Shown here in pieces: positions 1 to 9,051 of a stretch of DNA of 33,441 nucleotides. The stretch comes from Rhodothermus sp. (lineage in GTDB: Bacteria > Bacteroidota > Rhodothermia > Rhodothermales > Rhodothermaceae), in the NCBI GenBank assembly GCA_026989375.1, contig JALSJJ010000011.1:1-33441 (forward strand), given 5' to 3'. The notes under the pieces were generated by a model that was not told the DNA's origin, made no database searches, and was given only the letters and a program-made list of their open reading frames with translations. Positions within the stretch are counted from its first letter, which is position 1. Every line of letters starts with the position of its first letter. A program made the translations under genes and the position numbers.

Positions 1-1
1 C

Positions 2-802
2 CTGCTTCAAGATCCTGTACTGGTGATTCGTGGCGTTGCCTTTGTATTCACAGTGCTACTGTGCTGGTTCGTATGGAAGGCTGATGATGATGAATTATTT
101 TTTGTAATGGCTTTTGTCGTACCTGTGTTTTTTTATGCGTTCAGTATGAATGTATTACGTATGGGATTGGCCTCGGCCATTTTTCTGTTAGCTTTACAAT
201 TAGATAGAAGACAGCAACTGAAAAAGGCTCTGTTGTTAGCTTTTGCTTCAATATTGTTTCATTATTCTGTTGTTTTTATAATTCTTTATCTGTGGCTTAT
301 TGATAATAAATTGAGTGGAAAAGGTAAAATAGCTGGTGTAGCAGGAATTGTGTTTTTTGTTGTTTTGCTTATCCTTTTTAATGAGGCATATTTTGAAGTA
401 AAGTTAAAAAGTTATGTCATGATAGAACCTCCAGGTATGTTATCTGGCTTGTCCCGAATTATTCTGTGTCTGATTCTGCTGAGCGGGGTTGTATTTTCGT
501 CGCTGCCACAGCGTGAAAGGTATCGCCTCTTCTGGTGGACGCTGTTGTTTATGGGTATATTCTGGGGCATTACACGTATTTCATATGCCGGGTTACGTCT
601 GTTGGATCTGCTGATTTTTTCGCTGGCGGTAGCGATTATGCGTAGCTATGGGCGTACAGGCCGCCCTGTTGATCGTATGGTGAAAGCCAGCTGGCTACTG
701 GCCGGATTATTAGGGGCTGCAGCTATGTATCGCAATATGCTGCAGGAGCGCTTCTGGTCGCCCAGTCCCTGGCTTCCTTACCACACGCTCTTCGAGCGTT
801 AA
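2..802 (+). CDS. EpsG-family / Wzy-like polysaccharide polymerase, C-terminal part (gene continues upstream of the window)
   Basis: Frame is open to the window edge (LLQDPVLVIRG...). Multi-TM hydrophobic protein with 'MNVLRMGLASAIFLLALQ' resembling the EpsG 'N-R-A' region. Stop TAA at 800-802. Confidence 0.6.
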   Translation: MLQDPVLVIRGVAFVFTVLLCWFVWKADDDELFFVMAFVVPVFFYAFSMNVLRMGLASAIFLLALQLDRRQQLKKALLLAFASILFHYSVVFIILYLWLIDNKLSGKGKIAGVAGIVFFVVLLILFNEAYFEVKLKSYVMIEPPGMLSGLSRIILCLILLSGVVFSSLPQRERYRLFWWTLLFMGIFWGITRISYAGLRLLDLLIFSLAVAIMRSYGRTGRPVDRMVKASWLLAGLLGAAAMYRNMLQERFWSPSPWLPYHTLFER

Positions 803-2004
803 GGGGTTTGCTGCTGAAGTTCGGCGGCGACGGCTTCGACCGTCTCCCAGACGCGCAGCAGGTTACCGCCCAGGATTTTTTCGATATCGGCTTCGCTGTA
901 GCCGCGCCGTAGCAGTTCAGCCACCAGGTTGGGATACATCGACACATCTTGCAGGCCTTCCGGGAGGGCGAAGACCCCGTCAAAGTCGGAGCCCAGTCCT
1001 ACGTGATCAATGCCTGCGAGTTGGACTACGTGATCGATGTGATCGGCTACGTCGGCTACTGTGCCCAGGGGATATTGCTTGCGCTGCTGGGCCAGCCAGC
1101 GGCGTCCCTCGGGCGAATCAGGGTCGAGCCCCTGCGCTTGCATTTCGCTCCGAAGTTGCTGCCGAAGCGAGTCCCCTATGGCCTGGTACTCACTACGCAA
1201 GAATGAAGAGCCAAAGTTGATCATGATGACCCCCCCGTTGGCTGCCAGTGCCCGGATCATGTCGTCGCTCATGTTGCGTTCCCAGCCGGGCGTAAAATGG
1301 CGGGCTGACGAGTGAGAAGCGATTACCGGGGCCTTCGTGCGGCGCAGCACGTCGTAAAATGCGCTGTCGGAAACATGCGAGATATCGATCAGCATGCCGA
1401 GCCGGTTCATTTCGTCGACGACCTGCTCGCCAAACGGGCTCAGGCCATTCCAGACGCGTGTGGTGTCATAGGAGCTGTCGCAGATCTGGTTCACGCGGGC
1501 ATGCGTGAGCGTAATGTACCGGATGCCGCGTTCGTAAAAGTAAGCTACGTTGCGCAGATCGCCTTCCAGCCCAGAGCCATTTTCCATACCCATAAGTAGC
1601 GCGATGCGGCCTTCGCGGTGGGCGCGGCGCACATCATCTGGTGAGCGGGCCAGCATGAATTTATCCGGTGCCTGGCGGACCAGTGCCTCCACCATGTCGA
1701 TCAGCGAGTCGGCCAGCGCTTTGGAAGCGCCAGGCGTATCTTGCAGTTCAGCCGGCAGGTAAATGGAGAAAAACGGGGCATCAAGACCACCGGCGCGGGC
1801 GCGTTCGTAGTCGAAGTCGCCCAGTTCGGTGCGCCGGGTGATGTCCTCCGGAAACTGCCGCAAGCGGTAGGGCACGTCAATATGTCCGTCAATCAAAATG
1901 AACCGCTGGGTGAGCTGGCGCGCTTGTTCCAGGCGCCGTTGGTCTTCAGTCCGGCAGGCAGCCAGCAGACTGACCAGCAAGAGCATGCAGGTAATGCCAC
2001 GCAT
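799..2004 (-). CDS. Membrane dipeptidase (peptidase family M19), predicted lipoprotein
   Basis: Lipobox-like N-terminus MRGITCMLLLVSLLAAC; M19 motifs DGHIDVPYRLR, HVSDSAFYDVL, IASHSSARHF, GLGSDFDGV. Confidence 0.93.
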   Translation of the reverse strand: MRGITCMLLLVSLLAACRTEDQRRLEQARQLTQRFILIDGHIDVPYRLRQFPEDITRRTELGDFDYERARAGGLDAPFFSIYLPAELQDTPGASKALADSLIDMVEALVRQAPDKFMLARSPDDVRRAHREGRIALLMGMENGSGLEGDLRNVAYFYERGIRYITLTHARVNQICDSSYDTTRVWNGLSPFGEQVVDEMNRLGMLIDISHVSDSAFYDVLRRTKAPVIASHSSARHFTPGWERNMSDDMIRALAANGGVIMINFGSSFLRSEYQAIGDSLRQQLRSEMQAQGLDPDSPEGRRWLAQQRKQYPLGTVADVADHIDHVVQLAGIDHVGLGSDFDGVFALPEGLQDVSMYPNLVAELLRRGYSEADIEKILGGNLLRVWETVEAVAAELQQQTP

Positions 2005-2056
2005 CCTTTCACGAAAGGGTTGGACTGCATAGTGCTGGAAGAATATAAAATCCCGG

Positions 2057-2866
2057 CTAAGATGGCAACCGGATGGGCAGTTGCGTACGCAAGCGTTGCA
2101 GGTACGCGGGCGTTTCTAACAGGCGTGCGCCATACCAGGAAAACGGCTGGCCATCGACCAGCAGGAACGTTGCGCCGGGACACAAGGGGCGTAGCTCTTC
2201 GATATGGGCTTCCTTGAAGGGATAGGGCTCGCTGCTGAGCAGTACAACTTCGGGCTGGAGTTCACGGATCGATTCCGGCTGGAGTGCTGGGTAGCGCGTC
2301 TGGTGTGCACATACGTTTTCAAAGCCGCCGCGTCGGAGCATATCGTGGATGAAGGTATCGCCCCCGACGCTCATGTAGGGGTTGCGCCAGATCAAATAAA
2401 GTGTACGTACAGAGGGGAAAGAAGGCAGGGCGGTGAAGCGTTCGGCAATCGTGGTGGCCAGTGCATCGGCTTTCGACTCGGTGCCGGTAAGGTATCCGAT
2501 CTGACGAATCATCTGGAGGGCATCGTCCAGCGTGCGTACGTGCGTGACAAAGACCGGCACGTGCGGATCCAGCGTCTCGACGATCTCGCGGGTGTTCTCT
2601 TCCAGGTTAGCCAGCACCAGATCCGGTTGCAGGTGCAGCAGGCGCTCAACGTTGATCTGCTTGGTTCCTCCCACAATTGTTTTGCGGCGTTTCCAGTCGG
2701 GTGGGCGCACGCAGAAGCGCGTCAGTCCGACCACGGCGTTGTCCAGTCCGAGGGCCGCCAGCAGCTCGGTCAGACTGGGCACGAGCGAGACGATACGTCG
2801 GGGTGGAGCAACAAGGCGGATTGTGCGCCCCCGTGCGTCGGTCTGCTCACGCGGAAAAGGGATCAT
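2057..2866 (-). CDS. Helical-backbone metal receptor / cobalamin ABC transporter substrate-binding protein (BtuF-like)
   Basis: RIVSLVPSLTELLAALGL, VGGTKQINVERLLHLQPDLVLA are typical of BtuF/FepB-like periplasmic binding proteins. Start taken at MIPFPREQT (2866), not the longer ORF start at 2938. No clear signal peptide. Confidence 0.82.
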   Translation of the reverse strand: MIPFPREQTDARGRTIRLVAPPRRIVSLVPSLTELLAALGLDNAVVGLTRFCVRPPDWKRRKTIVGGTKQINVERLLHLQPDLVLANLEENTREIVETLDPHVPVFVTHVRTLDDALQMIRQIGYLTGTESKADALATTIAERFTALPSFPSVRTLYLIWRNPYMSVGGDTFIHDMLRRGGFENVCAHQTRYPALQPESIRELQPEVVLLSSEPYPFKEAHIEELRPLCPGATFLLVDGQPFSWYGARLLETPAYLQRLRTQLPIRLPS

Positions 2867-4364
2867 GGGCCTGCTGGGGTGTTTTCGAGGTGGATTGATG
2901 GGACAGCGCCTGCAGGAGACGCTCATGCAGGTTGCCAAAAGCGCCGTTGCTCATGATTAAAGCGACGTCGCCTGGACGAAGCGCTTCCAGCAAAAGTGGG
3001 AGCAGGGCTTCGACGTCTGAGGCTACCTGTGCCGGAATACCACGTGCTCGAATGCCGGCTGCTACAGCTTCTGGATCGAAAAAGTCCTCAGGCTGATCGT
3101 TGTGCCGAAAAGGCGGCATGCTGAGCCAGACGGCATCGGCATCGTCGAAGGCCTCCGTATAGGCCTGCTCAAAACGTTTACGACGGCTTGAGTTGGAACG
3201 AGGTTCGAAGATGGCTACCAGCCGACGATCCGGCCAGCGCTGGCGGGCGGCGCGTAGCGTTTCGCGGACGGCCGTCGGGTGATGCGCAAAGTCGTCCACG
3301 ACCACCACACCCCCGGCTTCACCTCGAACTTCCAACCGGCGCTTTATGCCAGGAAAAGTGGCCAGCCCTGTGTGTAACTGTTCAGCGGTGAGGCCTATCT
3401 CCAGCCCGAAGGCGCATACAGCCAGCGCGTTGCGCAGATTATGACGACCGCTCAGGGGGAGAAAGAAACGACCTATTTCCCTGCCGTCTGCAAGTAGCGT
3501 GAAGTGCTGACCATCAAAGGTAGGATACACCTGACCGACCGTTACATCGCAGAGTGTGTGCAGGCCATAGGTGCACAGCCGTCCCCGATAGGCGCGTGCT
3601 ACCTGCCGGACCGTCGGGTCGTCGCCATGCGCCACCAGGAGTCCGTCGGGAGGCAACAAAGCGACCAGTTGCTCGAAGGCCTCTCGATAGTCATCCAGGT
3701 CGTCGTACAGGTCAGCATGGTCAAACTCGATAGAAGTCAGCAAGACGGCCCAGGGACGATAGTGCAAGAATTTGGGGCGTTTGTCGAAATAAGCACTGTC
3801 GTATTCATCGCCTTCGACGATAAACCAGGGGCTGGCGCCGATGCGGCCGCTTGTTTCGGTGCCGATCATAACGCCACCGATAAAGAAGCCCGGGTCCAGT
3901 CCGGCGCTGTCCAGCACGTGAGCCAGCAAGCCGGCGGTAGTAGTTTTGCCATGGGTGCCGGCTACAACCACAGGCCGACGGCTGGCCAAAAAGAAATGCG
4001 CCAGCGCCTCAGGCAAGGAGAGTTGCGGGAGTCGGTGCGCACGAGCGATTGCTGCTTCGGGATGAGTAGGTGTACAGGCATTGCCCACGATAACCAGATC
4101 AGGTGGGGGATCCAGGTGAGCTGGATCGAAGTCTTCATGGAACGAGATGCCATGCCGACGCAACAGCATGCTCATGGGCGGATAGGCAGCCGCGTCACTA
4201 CCGCGCACATGATACCCTGCTTCATGAAGGAGCAGGGCCAGTGTTCCCATGCCTGTACCACAGATGCCGATCAAGTATATATCACGTACGGCGTCTGCAG
4301 GCGGAGCAGGAGGCCGCTCGAATCGCCGTAAATGTGCGTCCGGGTAGTCCTCAAGCCGTTTCAT
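2847..4364 (-). CDS. mpl: UDP-N-acetylmuramate:L-alanyl-gamma-D-glutamyl-meso-diaminopimelate ligase (Mur ligase family)
   Basis: IYLIGICGTGMGTLALLLHEAGYHVRGSD, AGTHGKTTTAGLLAHVLD, FIVEGDEYDSAYFDKRPKFLHYRP, DDFAHHPTAVRETL are Mpl-type Mur ligase motifs. Confidence 0.95.
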   Translation of the reverse strand: MKRLEDYPDAHLRRFERPPAPPADAVRDIYLIGICGTGMGTLALLLHEAGYHVRGSDAAAYPPMSMLLRRHGISFHEDFDPAHLDPPPDLVIVGNACTPTHPEAAIARAHRLPQLSLPEALAHFFLASRRPVVVAGTHGKTTTAGLLAHVLDSAGLDPGFFIGGVMIGTETSGRIGASPWFIVEGDEYDSAYFDKRPKFLHYRPWAVLLTSIEFDHADLYDDLDDYREAFEQLVALLPPDGLLVAHGDDPTVRQVARAYRGRLCTYGLHTLCDVTVGQVYPTFDGQHFTLLADGREIGRFFLPLSGRHNLRNALAVCAFGLEIGLTAEQLHTGLATFPGIKRRLEVRGEAGGVVVVDDFAHHPTAVRETLRAARQRWPDRRLVAIFEPRSNSSRRKRFEQAYTEAFDDADAVWLSMPPFRHNDQPEDFFDPEAVAAGIRARGIPAQVASDVEALLPLLLEALRPGDVALIMSNGAFGNLHERLLQALSHQSTSKTPQQAHDPFSA

Positions 4365-4367
4365 GGA

Positions 4368-5501
4368 TCAGCGATTCGGATGAGGAGGGCCGCCTGTCAG
4401 TCCCAGGCGCACGGTAGCCGCTCGCTCGCCAGCGGCTGCTGCCGCATCCGCTGCCGCCTGCGACTCCGGCAGCAAACCCAGCCGGACAGCACGACGTCGC
4501 CACTGCTGACGAGCCAGCTCCTGCATGTCGCGTGTGGAATCCACTTCGTCCACGATCTCCAGTCCCAGCAATGTCTCGACCACATCTTCCAGCGTCACAA
4601 TGCCAGCCGTCCCTCCGTATTCGTCGATTACCAGCGCGATATGTTCCAGCCGATTCAACATGCGCTCGAACAACTCAGGGAGCGGCAGGTTCTCTGGCAC
4701 AACCAGAATTTCACGTCGCAGGCGATGTAGCGGCAGGGCCCCTTCATCCCGGGCCGCGTGCAGTAGAATCTCGTCTTTCAGCACGTAACCGGTAATATGA
4801 TCACGTGATTTGCGGTAAATGGGAATGCGAGAAAAGCGCAGCTCCGGATGCCGACGCAGCACTTCTGTAATCGTCAGTTCTTCAGGCAGGGCAAAGACGA
4901 CAGTGCGCGGGGTCATAATATCCTTAGTCCGGAGCGCATGAAACCGCAACAGGTTCTTCAAAATGCGCAGCTCTTCCTGCTCAAACACACCTTGCTGACG
5001 TCCCAGTTCGGCGAGGGCTGCCAGTTCTTCACGGCTGACCGAAGGTGCCTGACGTTCACGCGTTAACAGGCGGGTAATGGCTTCTGAGAGTAGCACAAAG
5101 GGGTATAGCAACCAGATTAAAGCAATGAGGAGGGGAGCAGTGGGAGGCGCCAGGATTCGCCAGTAGAGGGCACCTACGGTTTTAGGGATAATTTCTGAAA
5201 AGACCAGGATCATCAGCGTCAAGCCGCCGGAAATAAGGCCCAGATACGCGTCACCGAAGACCTTAACTGCCTGGGCGCCCACGCCTGCTACGCCCGCGGT
5301 GTGCGCAATCGTATTCAGGCTCAAGATAGCTGCCAGCGGTCGGTCGATGTTCCGTTTTAGCCGTTGGAGGAGACGTCCCGTTGCGGTATGCTGGCGGGCT
5401 GCAACGTACGAGGGAGTCACGCTGAGTAGTACAGCTTCCATGATAGAACACAGAAACGAGACACCCAGCGCTAAAGCGAGATAAAAAATTAGAAGGCCCA
5501 T
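4368..5501 (-). CDS. CNNM transmembrane / CBS-domain protein (HlyC/CorC family)
   Basis: MGLLIFYLALALGVSFLCSIMEAVLLSVTPSYV (DUF21/CNNM start), VFSEIIPKTVGALY, then CBS region MTPRTVVFAL...IDEYGGTAGIVTLEDVVETLLG. Start chosen at 5501; upstream ORF extension overlaps a terminator. Confidence 0.92.
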   Translation of the reverse strand: MGLLIFYLALALGVSFLCSIMEAVLLSVTPSYVAARQHTATGRLLQRLKRNIDRPLAAILSLNTIAHTAGVAGVGAQAVKVFGDAYLGLISGGLTLMILVFSEIIPKTVGALYWRILAPPTAPLLIALIWLLYPFVLLSEAITRLLTRERQAPSVSREELAALAELGRQQGVFEQEELRILKNLLRFHALRTKDIMTPRTVVFALPEELTITEVLRRHPELRFSRIPIYRKSRDHITGYVLKDEILLHAARDEGALPLHRLRREILVVPENLPLPELFERMLNRLEHIALVIDEYGGTAGIVTLEDVVETLLGLEIVDEVDSTRDMQELARQQWRRRAVRLGLLPESQAAADAAAAAGERAATVRLGLTGGPPHPNR

Positions 5502-5584
5502 GGAAATATGGTCATGTTGAACGCCAGTTGGTTGCAAAGGCGCTACTTGAAAAAGTGAATGCTCCGGTTGTTTTCCGGGTTTCA

Positions 5585-5628
5585 AAAAAGGAACGGCGGC
5601 CTGGGAAGCATAGATTCCAGGCCGCCGT
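5585..5628 (-). terminator. Rho-independent terminator of the 5650-8349 gene
   Basis: Perfect 12-bp inverted repeat acggcggcctgg (5593-5604) / ccaggccgccgt (5617-5628), 12-nt loop; read on the minus strand it is followed by TTCCTTTTTTG. Confidence 0.85.
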
Positions 5629-5649
5629 CCCCTCAAACAACGGTTTCTG

Positions 5650-8349
5650 CTAATGGGCAATAACCAGTGAACGGGTATCGATGTGCTGGCTGCCTTCTAA
5701 TCTCAGGAAATACAAGCCTGAAGGAAGGTCAGCCACGATCCAGCGAATGTGGTGCGTGCCCGCAGCAACCAGCCCATCCAGGAGACGGGCCACTTCCTGA
5801 CCCAGCAGGTTATAAACGCTAAGACGCAGGCGCTCTGGCTTGGGTACCTGCACCACCACAGAGACCTGCCGGGAGGCTGGATTGGGATAGATGCTCTCCA
5901 GCCGTAGCTGGGCAATTTCAGGAAGCGGCTCTCTACTGACCGCTACGGGCAGCACCTCACCGGTCTGCATGTCAATCAGGACAATGAGCGAGTCCTGCTG
6001 CTGGGTGGTCAGGCCGGTCTTTGGTGCTCCCTGACCCGCAGGTACCTGGAAGCGTACCTCCCAGATATATCGACCTTCTAAGTGCGGGTAGCGGTCTGGC
6101 ATGGCCCGGCCTTCCATGAAAATCATTGCATTCGGATGAGCTTCCATAAACTGACGCCCCCCGTTGGCCATAGCTACGCCCATGGCCTGATCCGAATCAA
6201 TAAAGGGCTCGGGCAGCGTTGGCCAGTCCGCCAGGGGGATTTCCGGCGGCTGCAGGTGCGTGACCGTGATCTGATTGGGCGTTGCCGTCACTTCGAGCTG
6301 TGCACTGTCGCCCGGTACATAATAGTCGTACTTCCAGTCCAGCGCAATGCCCAGGGGCCCCACCGACTGGCTCCAGATGCGTTTGAGTTCGGCCGTCTGA
6401 GCGCGCGCCTGGGCAGAATCCTGGACCGTCTGCAGCCGAGCCCGTGCGGTGTGGGGAAGTTCCAGCGTGCTGCCGATGAATTCGCCGGTGACCATATGCG
6501 TGAAGTAACGGGCCGTGGCCTGCGCTGGCTGCGGCATGGTCTGCTTGGCCGCTTGCTGACCGAAGCTCTGTAAGGTCAGGCCATAGAGGGGCGTCTGGGC
6601 GTCCACATTAAGAGGATAACGTGTAGCCAGCAGGCCACCTTCCAGTAGCGAGAAGACAGGGCCTTGCTGGGTGCTCAGAAATGTGGCGGCATTGTTTGCC
6701 AGCATGGTGTCGGCTGCCTGGTCAGCGTCCACAATATCTGGATAAGGAAGCTTGGGATCATTCGGCCAGCTTACATTGGTAAGCGTATCTACCCGAGTGA
6801 CCAGTGTGTCTTCCACCCAGACCCAGAGCGGTTGGCCGCCGGCAACCAGTCCTACCTGCCAGCGGCTGGCTGTGCCATCATAGGGGTTGAAGTTGAACGC
6901 CGAGAATTCGACAATGCCGTCGGCCTGCTGAACATGCTTGGCCAGTCCAGCAGTGGCCCAGGACCAGGCCCGGTTCAATGCCGCCTTCGCGGTGACGGGC
7001 TGCGTGCTCAACAGTTCGGCGCCGCTTGTCAAGCCGTAGACACCGCTGTAGTCAGCCGTTCCAGCCAGGGGTTCCGGCAGGGGACGCCCCTCCTGCACAA
7101 ACCAGAGCTGTTCGGTAGGCGGTAATGGATAGAGTGAGGGGTCAATGAAATTGTTGTAGGTCACATAGGGGAAAAGCTGGCCTGCCATCATCTGGCGATA
7201 ACGTGGGGCTCCCATGCTGGGAAAGGTTGTAAGGAAACTGGTCAGGATGGCATCGGAATCCATCATGTTTTGCAGGTCAATGGGAGCCATCTGGTCGAAG
7301 GGGGCCGGACTGGAAAGCGGCTGCGGGGCGCCGGTAGGCATACCGCCGGAGATATTAAGCGCATAGGCTGTCTGTTGGGAGGAGGAATAAGCGACAACAT
7401 ACCAGAAAAGCGATTGACCTGTGTCGTCGGGCGCACCCATTAGAAAGACCACCTGCGCATCCGGAGCTACCTGACTGAAGGCCATCTGGGCTGCGGCTGC
7501 GGCTGGTTTGGCGGTGGTCGGTGAGAGAATAACGACAGGGACGACCAGCCCGCTCAGATCGCCTGTAACCTGGAGTGAGTCCGCTGCGCCATCTCCATTG
7601 GTATCGTATGTACCAAATCCTATCGGTTGCTCGAGCGTAAAGCCAAAGCGAAAGGCCCACAGGAAGTAAAGCCCGGGTCGGACGTAGTCGATCGAAAAGC
7701 TACCGTCTGTACCGGTTACGGCAACCCGAAGGGGATCCCCCTCGGCATCTGGTGTAGGAAAGAGCGCGACGTACCATCCGCCCAGATGCCCAGATTGTAC
7801 AGTAGGAAAGGGCAACGGACGTTTTTCGGAAAAAGCGTACGGAAGCGGTGAGGGTTCGACAGGACGGATCAGCGAGGGCGATGGCGTGTTGTCAGCGCGA
7901 AAGCGTATGAAGAAAGGAGGCGAAGGTTGGAGACGTTGAGAAGCTCCAGCTTCGACAAGCTGGCCACCGACCGTATGGGGACCGGCTTCTGCGGCTGTCG
8001 TATAGAAGAACGTGAACGGAGCAGCCAGTCGGCTACCGTCTGCTGCTTTTACATAGTGTACAACCCAGGTATAATCTTGATTCGTATTGTGCGTTACTGT
8101 GAACGTAATGGTCTGGCCATCGTCACTGAGTTGAACCGCTCCGGGAGTTAACTGGCTTTGCAGCGTAGAGTCCAGGGGAAAAATCATCAAGCTGTCAAAT
8201 ACAATTGCTTTATTAAACGTAATGGATACGGGCGTTGCTGGATCAACCCCGGTGCTTCCATGGGAAGGACTGGTAGAAACGACGACAAGATCCTGAGCGG
8301 AAGCAGAAGTAACCAACCACACTGCCAACAGATAACATAGCCGCTTCAT
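5650..8349 (-). CDS. Large secreted protein: N-terminal Ig-like (SbsA/Big_5-type) domain, PepSY-like internal segments, T9SS type A C-terminal sorting domain
   Basis: Signal peptide MKRLCYLLAVWLVTSASA; 'VVSTSPSHGSTGVDPATPVSITFNKAI' Ig-like; C-terminus 'LESIYPNPASRQVSVVVQVPKPERLRLSVYNLLGQEVARLLDGLVAAGTHHIRW...LPSGLYFLRLEG' matches the type A sorting domain pattern. Start at 8349 preferred over 8421. Confidence 0.85.
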   Translation of the reverse strand: MKRLCYLLAVWLVTSASAQDLVVVSTSPSHGSTGVDPATPVSITFNKAIVFDSLMIFPLDSTLQSQLTPGAVQLSDDGQTITFTVTHNTNQDYTWVVHYVKAADGSRLAAPFTFFYTTAAEAGPHTVGGQLVEAGASQRLQPSPPFFIRFRADNTPSPSLIRPVEPSPLPYAFSEKRPLPFPTVQSGHLGGWYVALFPTPDAEGDPLRVAVTGTDGSFSIDYVRPGLYFLWAFRFGFTLEQPIGFGTYDTNGDGAADSLQVTGDLSGLVVPVVILSPTTAKPAAAAAQMAFSQVAPDAQVVFLMGAPDDTGQSLFWYVVAYSSSQQTAYALNISGGMPTGAPQPLSSPAPFDQMAPIDLQNMMDSDAILTSFLTTFPSMGAPRYRQMMAGQLFPYVTYNNFIDPSLYPLPPTEQLWFVQEGRPLPEPLAGTADYSGVYGLTSGAELLSTQPVTAKAALNRAWSWATAGLAKHVQQADGIVEFSAFNFNPYDGTASRWQVGLVAGGQPLWVWVEDTLVTRVDTLTNVSWPNDPKLPYPDIVDADQAADTMLANNAATFLSTQQGPVFSLLEGGLLATRYPLNVDAQTPLYGLTLQSFGQQAAKQTMPQPAQATARYFTHMVTGEFIGSTLELPHTARARLQTVQDSAQARAQTAELKRIWSQSVGPLGIALDWKYDYYVPGDSAQLEVTATPNQITVTHLQPPEIPLADWPTLPEPFIDSDQAMGVAMANGGRQFMEAHPNAMIFMEGRAMPDRYPHLEGRYIWEVRFQVPAGQGAPKTGLTTQQQDSLIVLIDMQTGEVLPVAVSREPLPEIAQLRLESIYPNPASRQVSVVVQVPKPERLRLSVYNLLGQEVARLLDGLVAAGTHHIRWIVADLPSGLYFLRLEGSQHIDTRSLVIAH

Positions 8350-8415
8350 GGCACATTCTTTAATTGTGTTATACAATACGCTACGTAGATTATAATGTAC
8401 ATTCAGTTGATGTAA

Positions 8416-9051
8416 TTGCAAAAACTTTGCAACTTAGCTTTGTTTAAACAAATAAAGGATGTCTGGCGAGCGGCTTTAGAGGCGTATCGGCAGGGTTACT
8501 TTCCCATGGCCGATCCAGAAAGCGGGCACATTTACTGGTATGCGCCGGATCCCCGGGCGATTCTGCCACTGGATCGCTTTCATGTGCCACGCAATCTGGC
8601 CCGCTTGGTGCGGCGAGGCGTCTTTGAGGTGACGTTTGATCGGGCCTTTACAGCCGTGGTGGCGGCCTGTGCCGACCGTCCACAGACGTGGATTTCCCGG
8701 GAGCTACAAGCAATGTATCAAGGGTTGTATCAGCAGGGGTATGCGCACAGTGTCGAGTGCTGGCAGGACGGGCAGCTTGTGGGTGGACTATTCGGGGTGA
8801 CGATCGGCGGGGCTTTTTTCGGCGAGTCGATGTTTCACCGGGTGTCCGAGGCCTCTAAAGTGGCGCTGGTGCACCTGGTAGCGCACCTGCGGCGTCAGGG
8901 ATTTCAGTTGCTGGATATTCAGTTGCTGACGCCGCACTTCCGTCAGTTCGGGGCTGAAGAGATACCGCGGGCAGTGTTCGAGCAGTTGCTGGCCCAGGCT
9001 GTTGCTTTACCGGTGTGTTGGGATCCGAATGTTCGTAATTTGTCGCCATGA
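8416..9051 (+). CDS. aat: Leucyl/phenylalanyl-tRNA--protein transferase
   Basis: EAYRQGYFPMADPESGHIYWYAPDPRAILPLD, GGLFGVTIGGAFFGESMFHRVSEASKVAL, LLDIQLLTPHFRQFGAEEIPR. Start codon uncertain (TTG at 8416 or 8440). Confidence 0.93.
   Translation: MQKLCNLALFKQIKDVWRAALEAYRQGYFPMADPESGHIYWYAPDPRAILPLDRFHVPRNLARLVRRGVFEVTFDRAFTAVVAACADRPQTWISRELQAMYQGLYQQGYAHSVECWQDGQLVGGLFGVTIGGAFFGESMFHRVSEASKVALVHLVAHLRRQGFQLLDIQLLTPHFRQFGAEEIPRAVFEQLLAQAVALPVCWDPNVRNLSP

Noticed and set aside
3504-4331. 275-aa plus-strand ORF
   Set aside because: Entirely antisense to mpl, whose Mur-ligase motifs are unambiguous.
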